Shown here piece after piece: positions 1 through 8,832 of a DNA stretch of 64,000 nt. The stretch lies in assembly GCF_905220705.1 (NCBI RefSeq), contig NZ_CAJNAT010000018.1, positions 62,001 to 126,000 on the forward strand, read 5' to 3'. The stretch comes from Paraburkholderia domus (GTDB lineage Bacteria > Pseudomonadota > Gammaproteobacteria > Burkholderiales > Burkholderiaceae). Below the pieces are notes generated by a model. The model was not told the DNA's origin. It ran no database searches and worked only from the letters and a program-made list of their open reading frames with translations. Both the position numbers and the translations under genes were made by a program. Numbering within the stretch: the first letter of the stretch is position 1; each line of letters begins with the position of its first letter.

Positions 1-19
1 TAATGTAGTCGTATTGCAT
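1..19 (-). CDS. 5' end of probable GMC-family oxidoreductase (partial)
   Basis: Only the first six codons lie in the window. An ATG at 19 reads M-Q-Y-D-Y-I and is preceded, five bases upstream, by a strong AGGAGG ribosome site. The peptide start matches the usual opening of GMC oxidoreductases (choline/alcohol dehydrogenase type), which read M-x-Y-D-Y-I-I-V-G-A-G before the FAD-binding glycine motif; that motif would lie outside the window. It is divergent from the acyl-CoA dehydrogenase that follows, which fits an alcohol-aldehyde-acid oxidation locus. The family call is an inference from six residues plus context. Confidence 0.45.
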
Positions 20-328
20 CCGCTCCTCCTGGTGGAGGCCGCGTTGCTCGCGGCCCCTGTCGCGTTCACACTTGTCTACGTGTGTTTCATCGGCATTGTA
101 GGGAGCGTTCGGGCGCGACGGCGGGTTGGTGTCAGAGCGATCCCTCTAAACGAAAGCCCTCCCGCGACCCTATGATGAAAGACGCGCATGCGCCCGACAG
201 GCTGCGGCGCAAGGCATTCAAACACAGCGCCCAGCGCGTCATCCTTTAAGCGTGCAGCACGACACGCCACGATAAAACAGCACGCCGTCGATCAGCGACG
301 GCGCGCATCCGGTGAACGGAGACAGCAG
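20..328. other. Divergent intergenic region, start of window
   Basis: About 310 bases between the divergent oxidoreductase and acyl-CoA dehydrogenase genes. A short stem-loop (7-bp arms GGCCGCG / CGCGGCC) sits at 37-55 in the leader of the minus-strand gene. The plus frame is open back to 188, but the added residues are Arg/Ala-rich and unlike the family, so I treat it as leader. I could not identify a convincing promoter. Confidence 0.5.
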
Positions 329-2014
329 ATGGAACGGCATAGCTTCGACCACACCCACGACGTGACAAATCAGGCGCCTCCGCTTGCGGACTACAACCTG
401 TTTTCGAGCGACGTGGCTTTGTCTGCCGCCCTCGAACGCGAAGGCGCCGCGTGGCATCGCGAGGCGCTGCAGCGGCACGGCGCGGCGCTCACCACGCCGG
501 AGACACTCGCGCTCGCCGAACTGGCGAACCGCCACACGCCCGAACTTTTCACGCACAACCCGCGCGGCGAACGCATCGACGCGCTGGAGTTTCATCCTTC
601 GTGGCATACGCTGCTGTCGCTGTTGCGCCGTGAGGGCCTGCACGCGCTCCCGTTTTCGGATCCGCAGCGCGGCGCAATGGTCGCGCGTTGCGCCGGCTAC
701 TTCCTGCACGCGCAACTCGAATCCGGCTCCCTCTGCCCGTTGACGATGACCTTCGCGAGCATCCCGGTGCTGCAGCGCGAACCCGCGTTGTTCGAGACGC
801 TCCGTGACAAGCTCTACGCCCGCGAACACGATCCGCGCGACGTGCCGCTCACGCAAAAAACCTCGGCCATGATCGGCATGGGTATGACCGAGAAACAAGG
901 CGGCTCGGACGTGCGCAGCAACCAGACCCGCGCGCATGCCACGCGCGGCAGCGGCCGCGGCGGCGAATACCGCCTCGTCGGTCACAAATGGTTTTTCTCC
1001 GCGCCGCAATGCGACGCGCATCTGGTGCTCGCCCGCACTGACGACCACGAAGGCCTGTCGTGCTTTTACGTGCCGCGTTTCGCGCCGGACGGCAGCAAGA
1101 ACGCCGTGCAGATCCAGCGTCTGAAAGACAAGCTCGGCAATCGCTCGAATGCCAGCAGTGAAGTCGAGTTCTTCGATGCGTTCGGCATCATGATCGGCGA
1201 CGAAGGCCGCGGCGTGCCGACCATCATCGAAATGGCGAACTACACGCGGCTCGATTGTGTGATCGGCAGCGCAGCCTTGATGCGTGCGGCGCTGGTGCAG
1301 GCGATTCACCATGCGCGGCACCGCAGCGCCTTCGGCCGGCATCTGGCCGATCAGCCGCTGATGCGTAATGTGCTCGCCGACCTGGCGTTGGAATCGGAAG
1401 CCGCGACGGTGCTGTTCATGCGGCTCGCACGGGCATTTGAAGCGTCCGCCGATGCGTCGACGGCCGCGCCGGCCGAGCGCGCATGGCGCCGGATCGTGAC
1501 CCCGGCGGCGAAGTTCTGGGTCTGCAAACGCACGCTCGAATTCACCGGCGAGGCAATGGAAGTCTGGGGCGGCAACGGTTATGTCGAAACCGGTCCGATG
1601 GCGCGCTTCTATCGTGAAGCGCCGGTGAATTCGATCTGGGAAGGCTCGGGCAATGTCATGTGTCTCGACGTGCTGCGCGCCATGGAGCGCGAGCCCGAAG
1701 CGGCGCAGGCCTTGTTCGCCGCGTGGCAAGCGGACGCGCAAGGGCACCCGGATTTGAGCGCCGCGCTCGGCAGGCTCGTCGCCACGCTCAACGGACCCGC
1801 CGAGCATCGCGAAGCATCCGCGCGACGGATCGCGCAACAGATCGTGCTGATCGCGCAAGCCACCTTGCTGGTGAAGCACGCGCCGCCGGAAGTGGCCGAT
1901 GCCTTCATCGCGACGCGTCTCGCCGACGGCTGCGGCGAGAGCGGCCGCGTGTACGGCACGCTACCGGCGACGTTCGACCACGCGGCAATCATCGAGCGGG
2001 CATTTCCGGCTTGA
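329..2014 (+). CDS. AidB-type acyl-CoA dehydrogenase
   Basis: 561-residue flavoprotein of the acyl-CoA dehydrogenase superfamily, closest in style to E. coli AidB (isovaleryl-CoA dehydrogenase activity, alkylation response). Visible features: the FAD/substrate motif TEKQGGSDVRSN near residues 187-198, the AidB-like YRLVGHKWFFSAP block near 214-226, and near the C-terminal third EVWGGNGYVE followed by FYREAPVNSIWEGSGN. Length matches the AidB class, which is longer than the 380-residue beta-oxidation enzymes. The ATG at 329 is preferred over one at 188 because family members begin near this point. Followed 77 bases later by an aldehyde dehydrogenase on the same strand, so the pair may oxidise a shared substrate. 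The exact substrate cannot be read from sequence. Confidence 0.85.
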   Translation: MERHSFDHTHDVTNQAPPLADYNLFSSDVALSAALEREGAAWHREALQRHGAALTTPETLALAELANRHTPELFTHNPRGERIDALEFHPSWHTLLSLLRREGLHALPFSDPQRGAMVARCAGYFLHAQLESGSLCPLTMTFASIPVLQREPALFETLRDKLYAREHDPRDVPLTQKTSAMIGMGMTEKQGGSDVRSNQTRAHATRGSGRGGEYRLVGHKWFFSAPQCDAHLVLARTDDHEGLSCFYVPRFAPDGSKNAVQIQRLKDKLGNRSNASSEVEFFDAFGIMIGDEGRGVPTIIEMANYTRLDCVIGSAALMRAALVQAIHHARHRSAFGRHLADQPLMRNVLADLALESEAATVLFMRLARAFEASADASTAAPAERAWRRIVTPAAKFWVCKRTLEFTGEAMEVWGGNGYVETGPMARFYREAPVNSIWEGSGNVMCLDVLRAMEREPEAAQALFAAWQADAQGHPDLSAALGRLVATLNGPAEHREASARRIAQQIVLIAQATLLVKHAPPEVADAFIATRLADGCGESGRVYGTLPATFDHAAIIERAFPA

Positions 2015-2091
2015 TACGAAGTGGACAGACCGGCAAGACATCAATAAGCGCGACTCGACGCGCAACGTTATCCATCAGGGAGTGGGCATAC

Positions 2092-3510
2092 ATGAAGAAC
2101 GATCTGCCGGAGGTCGCCGCGCTCGAAGCATTGCTGCGCGAGCAGCGCCATGCTTACTTACGCGCGCCGTATCCGTCGTGGGAAGCTCGCGCCGGACATC
2201 TGAAAGCACTGCGCAAAGTCATGCTCGACAACCGCGACGCACTCGCCGACGCCATGAACGCCGACTTCGGCAATCGCGCGAAACAGGAAGTCCTACTCGC
2301 CGAATTCCTACTGATCAAGGAAGAGATCGACGCCGCGCTCAGGCACGGCAAGCGCTGGATGAGAGCGCAACGCCGCAGCACCAGCAAATGGCTGATGCCG
2401 GCGCGCGCGAAAGTCGTCCCGCAGCCGCTCGGCGTGGTCGGCATCATCGTGCCGTGGAATTATCCGGTGCTGCTCGCCGCCGGCCCGCTGATCAGTGCCC
2501 TGACGGCCGGCAACCGCGCCATCATCAAGATGTCCGAACTGACGCCGCGCACCTCGGCGCTATTCGAGCAGCTGATCGGCCAGACCTTCGCGCGCGATCA
2601 CGTCGCCGTAGTGAACGGCGACGCCACGCTCGCCGCCGCGTTCAGCGCGCAACCGTTCGATCATCTGCTGTTCACCGGCTCAACCAAGGTCGGCCATGAA
2701 GTGATGCGCGCCGCCGCCGAACATCTGACGCCGGTCACGCTGGAGCTCGGCGGCAAGTCGCCGGCCATCATCGGGCAGCACGCGCGCTTCGACAACGCGG
2801 TGGATAACCTCGTTGCCGGCAAGACGCTCAACGCGGGCCAGACCTGCGTCGCGCCGGACTACGTGCTGGTGCCGCGCGGCAAGGAGCAGGCGTTCATCGA
2901 GCGGGCGCGCGCGCGGATGGCGAAGATGTATCCCGACTTTGCGCACAACCTCGACTACACGTCGATTATCTCGGAGCGGCATTTCGCACGGCTGCAACGT
3001 CTCGCCGACGAAGCGCAGGCCGCCGGCGCGCAACTGCACACGCTCACCGACAGCACGCCGGACGAGGCAAGCCGCCGCTTCCCGCTGATCGCCGTCACGA
3101 ATGCGCCGGATGAAAGCGCGCTGATGCAGGAGGAAATCTTTGGCCCGCTGCTGCCGATCGTCCCGTACGACACGCTCGACGACGCCATCGCATGGATCAA
3201 CACGCGTCCGCGTCCGCTCGCGCTGTATCTCTACGCCGACGACACCGCGACCATCGAGCGCGTCACGCGCGACACCATCGCGGGCGGCATGGCGATCAAC
3301 GAAACGCTGATGCATCTGGCGTGCGAAAGCCTGCCGTTCGGCGGTGTCGGCGCGAGCGGAATGGGTGCGTATCACGGTTACGAAGGCTTCGTGACCTTCT
3401 CGAAGATGAAGCCGATCCTGACGCAGGCGCGCCTGAACGCACGCGGATGGATCTCGCCGCCGTACGGCAAGCGGGTGAATGCGCTGCTGAAACTGATGAT
3501 GCGGTTTTGA
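2092..3510 (+). CDS. calB: Coniferyl-aldehyde-dehydrogenase-like enzyme
   Basis: 472-residue NAD(P)-dependent aldehyde dehydrogenase. The catalytic set is intact: Asn123 in PWNYP, Glu218 in LELGGKSP and the nucleophile Cys252 in NAGQTCVAPDY. The C-terminal stretch LPFGGVGASGMGAYHGYEGF is typical of the class-3/coniferyl aldehyde group, which oxidises aromatic or long-chain aldehydes to acids. An upstream frame is open into the preceding gene, but the conserved protein starts at the ATG at 2092. It lies just downstream of the acyl-CoA dehydrogenase and ends 8 bases from the convergent FlhB-like gene, marking the border of the motility cluster. The coniferyl assignment is by family resemblance. 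Confidence 0.78.
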   Translation: MKNDLPEVAALEALLREQRHAYLRAPYPSWEARAGHLKALRKVMLDNRDALADAMNADFGNRAKQEVLLAEFLLIKEEIDAALRHGKRWMRAQRRSTSKWLMPARAKVVPQPLGVVGIIVPWNYPVLLAAGPLISALTAGNRAIIKMSELTPRTSALFEQLIGQTFARDHVAVVNGDATLAAAFSAQPFDHLLFTGSTKVGHEVMRAAAEHLTPVTLELGGKSPAIIGQHARFDNAVDNLVAGKTLNAGQTCVAPDYVLVPRGKEQAFIERARARMAKMYPDFAHNLDYTSIISERHFARLQRLADEAQAAGAQLHTLTDSTPDEASRRFPLIAVTNAPDESALMQEEIFGPLLPIVPYDTLDDAIAWINTRPRPLALYLYADDTATIERVTRDTIAGGMAINETLMHLACESLPFGGVGASGMGAYHGYEGFVTFSKMKPILTQARLNARGWISPPYGKRVNALLKLMMRF

Positions 3511-3517
3511 TGGGCAC

Positions 3518-3883
3518 TCAGCGCCCCGGCGCCCCACCGGAAACATCCGCAATATCCGTGGCGACCACATCGGTGACGTCCTGCGCGGCGGCTACGCCGC
3601 TTTCGGGCTCATCCTCGGCGCCGCTTTCCAGCCGGTGCAGCCACGCCAGCAACTCCGCCACCGCCTGATAAAGCTGCGGCGGAATCCGCGTATCGAGGTC
3701 GACCTGCATCAGCAACGAGACCATTTCCGGCGCCTCATGCACATAGAGGCCGGCTTCCTTGGCACGCTGTACGATCATCTCGGCCAGCATGCCGTAGCCT
3801 TTGGCGATCACGCGCGGTGCGGGATCGCTGCCTTTTGCGTCGTAGACGAGCGCGGCCGCGCTGCGGCGATGTTTGCGGCTCAT
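3518..3883 (-). CDS. FlhB C-terminal-domain homologue (FhlB/YlqH-like)
   Basis: 121-residue protein resembling only the cytoplasmic part of FlhB after its self-cleavage site. The run VIAKGYGMLAEMIVQRAKEA and the later VDLDTRIPPQLYQAVAELLAWLHRL align by eye with the matching segment of FlhB encoded at 42238-43449 (VVAKGVN..., VDLNREIPGPLYGAVAEVLAWVYQL). The transmembrane half and the NPTH cleavage motif are absent. The start at 3883 overlaps the stop of the upstream FliK-like gene (TGATG), indicating translational coupling. Such small homologues are thought to replace or modulate the FlhB C-domain in the export specificity switch; here that role is inferred from partnership with a FliK paralogue. 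Confidence 0.8.
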   Translation of the reverse strand: MSRKHRRSAAALVYDAKGSDPAPRVIAKGYGMLAEMIVQRAKEAGLYVHEAPEMVSLLMQVDLDTRIPPQLYQAVAELLAWLHRLESGAEDEPESGVAAAQDVTDVVATDIADVSGGAPGR

Positions 3884-5328
3884 CACATATCCCAATCGAA
3901 GTCGTCGAGCGGCGCAACTCCCGGACCGGTGACACGCGTCGTGCGGCGCCCTGCTGGCGCCTTGTCAGCTGACGAGGCAGCCGAAGCCGAGCGTGCGTAC
4001 GCCGACGCTGCTGCCTGCCCGGCCGCCGCAGCACCTGCGGCACCCGCCGCGGTAGCCGGCAAGCCGCCGCCGATCTCGCGAATCGTCAGCCCGCTCAGCT
4101 CGATGCCCGCTGCCGCGAGCCGCTGACGAAAGTTCTCACCCTGCATCGCGAGCCGTGCCGCGCCGCCCGGACTGGCCTGTACGCGCGCGACGAGCCGCGT
4201 GCCGGTCAGCGTCAAGTCCGCATCGACCGTGCCGAGCGTCGGCAGCGAAAGCGTCAGTCGCGTACGCCAGGGCTGATCGTCCTCGCTCGCTGTGCCGCCG
4301 CCGCTGCGGTCCCATTCGTCGCCGTCCTGCTCGATGGTCCAGTCGAGCTTGGCGCCCGGCCATGCTTCGCCGGTCCAGCGAAACTGCCCGGTGGCGAGCA
4401 GATCGAGTTGCTGGCGCACCAAAGGAACGGTCGCGGGATGAACCGCGGCCGCCATCGATTGCGGGTTTTGCGATGAGCCGTCGTCGGCCAGTTGCGCCGC
4501 GGCGCTGCGCATCGAGTGCGCCGGCTGGCCGTTCAGATCGGAAAGAGAGCTCGCCAGCACCTCGCCGGCCACAAAGCGTGCAGCCTGCGCGGTCTGGATG
4601 GACGGCATCGCGCGGGCGGCCGCATTGCCGTCCGGTGCGCCGTTGGCCGGACCGTTGGGGCCCGCGCCCATGCCTGGCCGGCCTGTCCCATTCGGGGAAG
4701 CGGCCTGATCGGCGTCGCTCGCCCAGTCGAGCGGCAATTGCGCGGCGGCGGCCACCAGCTTGTTTTGCGCCTCGCTAGCCAGGGCGGCCGGCGGGCGCTG
4801 GCCGGCCAGCCATTGCGCGAGATGGGATTCGTAGAACAGGCCGCTGTCGCCAACCGTCCGTTCGAGCGCGGCCGCGAGCGCCGCGACGGGCACCTGAGCC
4901 GCCGCCACATTGGCGGTCGCCGCGGTACTGGCGGCACCCGTGGTACCGGCAGTACCGGCAGCACCGGCAGTATTCGGATTCGCGGATGAAGCAGCGCTCG
5001 TAGCCGCCGTATCGAAGAGTGGCAAACCGCCGGCCTCGACGTCGAGCGCCGGCGCAGCCGGCCAGATCGGCGTCTGGCCGAGCACCGCCGGAGTCGCCTC
5101 GCCGCCCGAGCTCACGATCGCATTGAGCGTGAGCGCGACGGCGGACAGCGCGGTTTGCGCAGAAGCCGGCGGTGTCGCCGGGGGCGCAACGGGGGTGGTA
5201 TTAAGAACCTCGGTATCGACGCCCGCAGCACCGGTCTGCGAGGCGGTCGCACTACCCGGCGCGAGATTGAGCAGACTGTCGACCCGGTTCGCGAGCAGCG
5301 AAGTGACGACCGCGTCGATTCCGTTCAT
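3883..5328 (-). CDS. FliK-like hook-length control protein (second copy)
   Basis: 481-residue protein with a long Ala/Gly/Pro-rich N-terminal part and a C-terminal Flg_hook-like globular region (around residues 330-440, with LTLSLPTLGTVDADLTLTG and LTIREIGGG). The main fliK is at 12671-14200, so this is a paralogue. It follows fliT by 81 bases with an AAGGA site before the ATG, and its TGA overlaps the start of the FlhB-like gene. FliK acts as a secreted ruler that contacts the FlhB C-domain, so a FliK paralogue coupled to a free FlhB C-domain is a coherent pair. It belongs to the fliST transcription unit, expressed late if the sigma-28 promoter at 6253-6280 drives it. Confidence 0.75.
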   Translation of the reverse strand: MNGIDAVVTSLLANRVDSLLNLAPGSATASQTGAAGVDTEVLNTTPVAPPATPPASAQTALSAVALTLNAIVSSGGEATPAVLGQTPIWPAAPALDVEAGGLPLFDTAATSAASSANPNTAGAAGTAGTTGAASTAATANVAAAQVPVAALAAALERTVGDSGLFYESHLAQWLAGQRPPAALASEAQNKLVAAAAQLPLDWASDADQAASPNGTGRPGMGAGPNGPANGAPDGNAAARAMPSIQTAQAARFVAGEVLASSLSDLNGQPAHSMRSAAAQLADDGSSQNPQSMAAAVHPATVPLVRQQLDLLATGQFRWTGEAWPGAKLDWTIEQDGDEWDRSGGGTASEDDQPWRTRLTLSLPTLGTVDADLTLTGTRLVARVQASPGGAARLAMQGENFRQRLAAAGIELSGLTIREIGGGLPATAAGAAGAAAAGQAAASAYARSASAASSADKAPAGRRTTRVTGPGVAPLDDFDWDM

Positions 5329-5409
5329 ACCGATTCCTTGGTCACATTGGCGGCAGCGCGCTCAAATACCGTCAGCCGGACTCAGGCAGCGCGGTGCCCG
5401 CAGGCAAAC

Positions 5410-5736
5410 TCAGCGCGCCCCGTACAGTTCCTTGAGCACGCGAGTCGGCCGTCCGGCGAACAGCGCCGACAGATTGGCCATGCGCGGATTCGCCAGATCG
5501 CGGATCGCCGCGTCGTCGGCCAGGATCTGCCGGATCAGTGCGTATTTGCGCAGGCGCTCCGCATCGTCCAGTCTGACGCCGGTTTCCGCGTCCTTCAACG
5601 CGTCCACCAACTTCCGATAGTCCTCCTGCAAGTGGACCAGATCGTTCCACAGGGCGCGCCGGGCAGCCGTCAGCATGCGGCGGGAAATCGCTGCAATCGC
5701 CTCGTAGCGGGCGAAATATTCTGCGTTCGATGTCAT
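5410..5736 (-). CDS. fliT: FliT, flagellar export chaperone
   Basis: 108-residue helical protein of the FliT family. In enterobacteria FliT is the export chaperone of the filament cap FliD and also dampens FlhD4C2. The ATG at 5736 overlaps the fliS stop codon (ATGA), the usual fliS-fliT coupling. The sequence is weakly conserved, as is normal for FliT, so the call leans on size, charged helical character and position directly after fliS. Confidence 0.8.
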   Translation of the reverse strand: MTSNAEYFARYEAIAAISRRMLTAARRALWNDLVHLQEDYRKLVDALKDAETGVRLDDAERLRKYALIRQILADDAAIRDLANPRMANLSALFAGRPTRVLKELYGAR

Positions 5737-6167
5737 CTCATGCTTTCCGCGGCCGGCTGGGCTGCCATCCGCGCGATCTCCGGGGCAATCCCGATCCATG
5801 CCTCTTCGAGTGTCGCCAGCAGGCCATCGACCTCGACCAGCATTGCCTCGCTCTGTTTTATATTGGCCTCGAGCAGCCGGCGCGACATATAGGTATATAG
5901 CGCGTCCAACCGCTCTGCAACCTCGCCGCCCACCTCAAGGTTCAGCGAAAGTTGCAGCCCGCTTTCGACGATCTGAATCGCCTTGCCGATCGCCTCACCA
6001 CGAGCCGGCACATTGCCTTGCTGCACATGCATGCGTGCCTGCGCAATCGCTTGCCGGGCGCCCTGATACAACATCACGATCAGACGATGCGGACTCGCGC
6101 CCATCACCCCTGTCTCGACGCCGACGCGTGCGTACGCATTGGCTCCAGAGTGTCCTGGGGAAAACAT
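5733..6167 (-). CDS. fliS: FliS, flagellin export chaperone
   Basis: 144-residue cytoplasmic chaperone that binds the C-terminus of flagellin and stops premature polymerisation. Typical FliS features: N-terminal NAYARVGVETGVMGASPHRL, the LIVMLYQGA helix, and YTYMSRRLLEAN. The ATG at 6167 follows a strong AGGAGGAG site, so the longer open frame to 6338 is not used. A sigma-28-type promoter lies about 90 bases upstream (6253-6280). The fliC and fliD genes usually next to fliST are not in the window. Confidence 0.93.
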   Translation of the reverse strand: MFSPGHSGANAYARVGVETGVMGASPHRLIVMLYQGARQAIAQARMHVQQGNVPARGEAIGKAIQIVESGLQLSLNLEVGGEVAERLDALYTYMSRRLLEANIKQSEAMLVEVDGLLATLEEAWIGIAPEIARMAAQPAAESMR

Positions 6168-6252
6168 CGGCGCTCCTCCTCTCTTGCACTGCAGTTGGTC
6201 GTGGCACCCCATCCGGGCATGTTGCCGCACCCTGATTTCTGCCTGTATCTGG

Positions 6253-6280
6253 TTATCGGATAGGCAGCGGGAAAGCTTTA
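6253..6280 (-). promoter_or_regulatory. Sigma-28 (FliA) promoter for fliS operon
   Basis: Reading the minus strand: TAAAGCTT, 12 bp, TCCGATAA. The enterobacterial FliA consensus is TAAAGTTT-N11-GCCGATAA, so each element has one difference and the spacer is one base long. It points at fliS, 86 bases before its ATG. Confidence 0.72.
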
Positions 6281-6424
6281 GGCCGATGTAAGGAGGATTA
6301 AGGAGCCGATAGGGCCGATATCGCGCTGGGCGCGGCAAGGCCGCCTGCCACGAAGCACCTCAAGGGCGCGCCGGGCGGACAGTCCTGCGGTGCAGCCGCA
6401 CAGCGTTGCATCCGGGCGGGTGCG

Positions 6425-6456
6425 TTCGGGCGGACGGAACAGCCCTGCCGCCCGAA
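6425..6456 (-). terminator. Stem-loop just after fliE
   Basis: Perfect 9-bp inverted repeat (TTCGGGCGG / CCGCCCGAA) seven bases after the fliE stop. No U-tract follows, so it is a candidate RNA 3'-end or attenuator rather than a classical terminator. Confidence 0.4.
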
Positions 6457-6462
6457 TCGCAC

Positions 6463-6798
6463 TCACACCGACATCTGCATGATGTCGTTATAGGCCGACA
6501 CCAGTTTGTTGCGCACCTGCAGGCCAAACTGGAAGCCGACGTTGGCCTTCTGCATATCGACCATCACGTCGTTGAGCGAGACGTTGGACGCGCCGAGTTC
6601 AAACGCCTGCGATTCGCCGACCGCCTTGGTCTGATCGCCGCTGATCTTGTCCAACGACGCCTTCAGCGCCGAGGCGAAACCGCCGGCCGTCGCCGCGCCG
6701 GACTGGTCGGCGACCGGGCTGCTGCTACCGGCCGCTTGCGCTGCCATCGACTGCATCTGTTGCAGCGCCGACGAGAGCGCGTTCACGGGCAAAGTCAT
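6463..6798 (-). CDS. fliE: FliE, MS-ring/rod junction protein
   Basis: 111-residue rod-adapter protein that joins the FliF ring to the proximal rod. The conserved C-terminal half is clear: LGASNVSLNDVMVDMQKANVGFQ with VRNKLVSAYNDIM. The ATG at 6798 has GGAGAG upstream. Transcribed away from fliF; the shared 237-base region between them carries an FlhDC-box-like dyad at 6885-6913. It is separated from fliS by 295 bases, hence probably its own unit. Confidence 0.93.
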   Translation of the reverse strand: MTLPVNALSSALQQMQSMAAQAAGSSSPVADQSGAATAGGFASALKASLDKISGDQTKAVGESQAFELGASNVSLNDVMVDMQKANVGFQFGLQVRNKLVSAYNDIMQMSV

Positions 6799-6884
6799 GT
6801 TCTCTCCAGGGAATGACGACCGGCATGCCAGAAACCGTACCGATCTGGACGAAAGCATAGCAGTGGGTTATCCGGGAAAGCCCC

Positions 6885-6913
6885 GAAACTAGGGGGGAAA
6901 CCCGGCTCTATTC
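6885..6913. promoter_or_regulatory. FlhDC-box-like dyad, fliE/fliF intergenic
   Basis: On the minus strand: ATTGC-TTG-AATAG half-site, then a C-rich spacer with central TTT, then TAGTTTC, with 17 bp between cores. The E. coli FlhD4C2 box has AAATA cores facing each other 16-18 bp apart preceded by AA(C/T)G(C/G). The minus-strand half is good, the plus-strand half (CGAAACTA) degenerate. It lies 87 bases from fliE and 122 from fliF. Confidence 0.55.
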
Positions 6914-7035
6914 AAGCAATCGGGTTGAGCCGCGCTGCGGATAATTTCAAGGGTGAAAGTCTCTGTCCGCACGCCCGCCGACCCTCGGTGCGCTCAAGCG
7001 GCAGAACGCAAAGGCATCCCGGAGATACCCGACGC

Positions 7036-8832
7036 ATGGATTCGTCAGCCAACTCTTTGATCAACCCCGATGCCCGCATGGGCCTCGCCGGCGCGCAGCC
7101 TGGCGCCGGTGCTGCCGGCACCGGCCAGGCCGGCGGCGCAGCGGACCTCGGCGGCCTGGGAAGCAACCTGGGCGGCAATTTCGGCCAGCGTCTGTCGGGT
7201 CTCGCACAAATGCGAGGCAACCCGCGCGCCCCGCTGATCTTCGCGGTCGCGCTGCTGGTCGCCATCGTCGCGGGTCTGTTCCTGTGGTCGCGCGCTCCGG
7301 ACTACAAGGTGCTCTACAGCAACCTGTCGGACCGCGACGGCGGCGCCATCATCACCGCGCTGCAGGCGGCCAACATCCCCTACAAGTTTTCCGACGCCGG
7401 TGGCGCGATCCTCGTGCCGTCCGAGCAGGTGCATGAAATGCGTTTGCGCCTCGCTTCGCAAGGTCTGCCCAAGAGCGGTTCGGTCGGCTTCGAACTGATG
7501 GACAACCAGAAGTTCGGCATCAGTCAGTTCGCCGAACAGATCAATTACCAGCGCGCGCTGGAAGGCGAGCTGGAGCGCACGATCGAGTCGATTTCGTCGG
7601 TGAAGTCGGCGCGCGTGCATCTGGCCATTCCGAAGCCTTCCGTGTTCGTGCGCGACAAGGAAGCGCCGTCTGCTTCCGTGCTGGTCAACCTTTACCCGGG
7701 CCGCGCGCTCGATGAAGGCCAGGTGATGGCGATCACCCATATGGTGTCGTCGGCGGTGCCGGATATGCCGGTGAAGGGCGTGACCATCCTCGATCAGGAC
7801 GGCAATCTGCTGACGCAGCCGTCCACCGGCAGCGGGCTGGATGCCTCGCAACTGAAGTATCGCCAGCAGATCGAACGCAACACCCAGCAACGCATCGACG
7901 CGATCCTGTCGCCCCTGTTCGGCGCCGGCAACGCGCATTCGCAGGTCAGTGCCGATATCGACTTCTCGCGCAGCGAGCAGACCTCGGAAAATTACGGCCC
8001 GAACGGCACCCCGCAGCAGGCGGCGATCCGCAGCCAGCAATCGAGCACCGCCACCGAAATGTCGCAAGCGGCCGCCTCGGGCGTGCCGGGCGCCCTGTCG
8101 AACCAGCCGCCGCAGCCCGCTTCCGCACCGATCACGGCGGGTAACGGCACGCCGGGCGTCACCACGACGCCGGTCAGCGACCGCAAGGACTCGACCACCA
8201 ACTACGAACTCGACAAGACCGTGCGCCATCTGGAGCAGCCGATGGGCGGCATCAAGCGCCTGTCGGTGGCGGTGGTGGTCAACTATCTGCGGGTGGTGGA
8301 CGCCAAAGGTCACGCGACGATGCAACCGGTTACCGCCGACAAACTCGCGCAGGTCAACCAGCTGGTGAAGGACGCAATGGGTTTCGACCAGGCGCGCGGC
8401 GACTCGGTCAACGTGGTCAACAGCCCGTTCTCCGTCGACATCGATCCGAATGCCGACCTGCCGTGGTGGCGCACGCCGGACATGATCGCGCTTGCCAAGC
8501 AGATCGCGACCTACCTCGGCATCGGCGCAGTCGCCCTGTTCCTCTACTTCGTGATGGTGAAGCCGGCGCTGCGCCGCGCCTTCCCGCCGCCTGAGTCGGT
8601 CGCCGCCGCAGCGCTGCCGTCGCCGGGCGACGAGCCGATCCTGCTCGACGGCATTCCGGCCGCCGAACGCGAGGGCTCAGTCGTCCAGCTGGAAACGGAC
8701 AGCGAAATGCTCGCGCTCGAAAGCGCCAAACACAAATACGAGCGGAACCTGGAGTTCGCGCGCAACATCGCGCGCCAGGATCCGAAGATCGTCGCAACCG
8801 TCGTGAAAAATTGGGTGACTGATGAGCGCTGA
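7036..8832 (+). CDS. fliF: FliF, flagellar MS-ring protein
   Basis: 598-residue inner-membrane ring protein, the base on which the flagellum assembles. One transmembrane helix near residues 65-83 (FAVALLVAIVAGLFLW), then the periplasmic ring-building domains (SNLSDRDGGAIITALQ, LERTIESISSVKSARVHLAIP), a low-complexity Gln/Ser/Pro stretch around 320-380, and a second helix near 489-508. The C-terminal tail binds FliG. The ATG at 7036 is chosen as the first that gives the normal FliF start; upstream codons from 6925 look non-coding. First gene of the fliFGHIJK run; fliG overlaps its end by 11 bases. Confidence 0.96.
   Translation: MDSSANSLINPDARMGLAGAQPGAGAAGTGQAGGAADLGGLGSNLGGNFGQRLSGLAQMRGNPRAPLIFAVALLVAIVAGLFLWSRAPDYKVLYSNLSDRDGGAIITALQAANIPYKFSDAGGAILVPSEQVHEMRLRLASQGLPKSGSVGFELMDNQKFGISQFAEQINYQRALEGELERTIESISSVKSARVHLAIPKPSVFVRDKEAPSASVLVNLYPGRALDEGQVMAITHMVSSAVPDMPVKGVTILDQDGNLLTQPSTGSGLDASQLKYRQQIERNTQQRIDAILSPLFGAGNAHSQVSADIDFSRSEQTSENYGPNGTPQQAAIRSQQSSTATEMSQAAASGVPGALSNQPPQPASAPITAGNGTPGVTTTPVSDRKDSTTNYELDKTVRHLEQPMGGIKRLSVAVVVNYLRVVDAKGHATMQPVTADKLAQVNQLVKDAMGFDQARGDSVNVVNSPFSVDIDPNADLPWWRTPDMIALAKQIATYLGIGAVALFLYFVMVKPALRRAFPPPESVAAAALPSPGDEPILLDGIPAAEREGSVVQLETDSEMLALESAKHKYERNLEFARNIARQDPKIVATVVKNWVTDER

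Noticed and set aside
171..176. TATGAT as a promoter -10 for the acyl-CoA dehydrogenase gene
   Set aside because: No acceptable -35 at 16-18 bp; not reported as a promoter.
188..328. N-terminal extension of the acyl-CoA dehydrogenase
   Set aside because: Added residues are Arg/Ala-rich and have no place in the family; the start at 329 fits family length.
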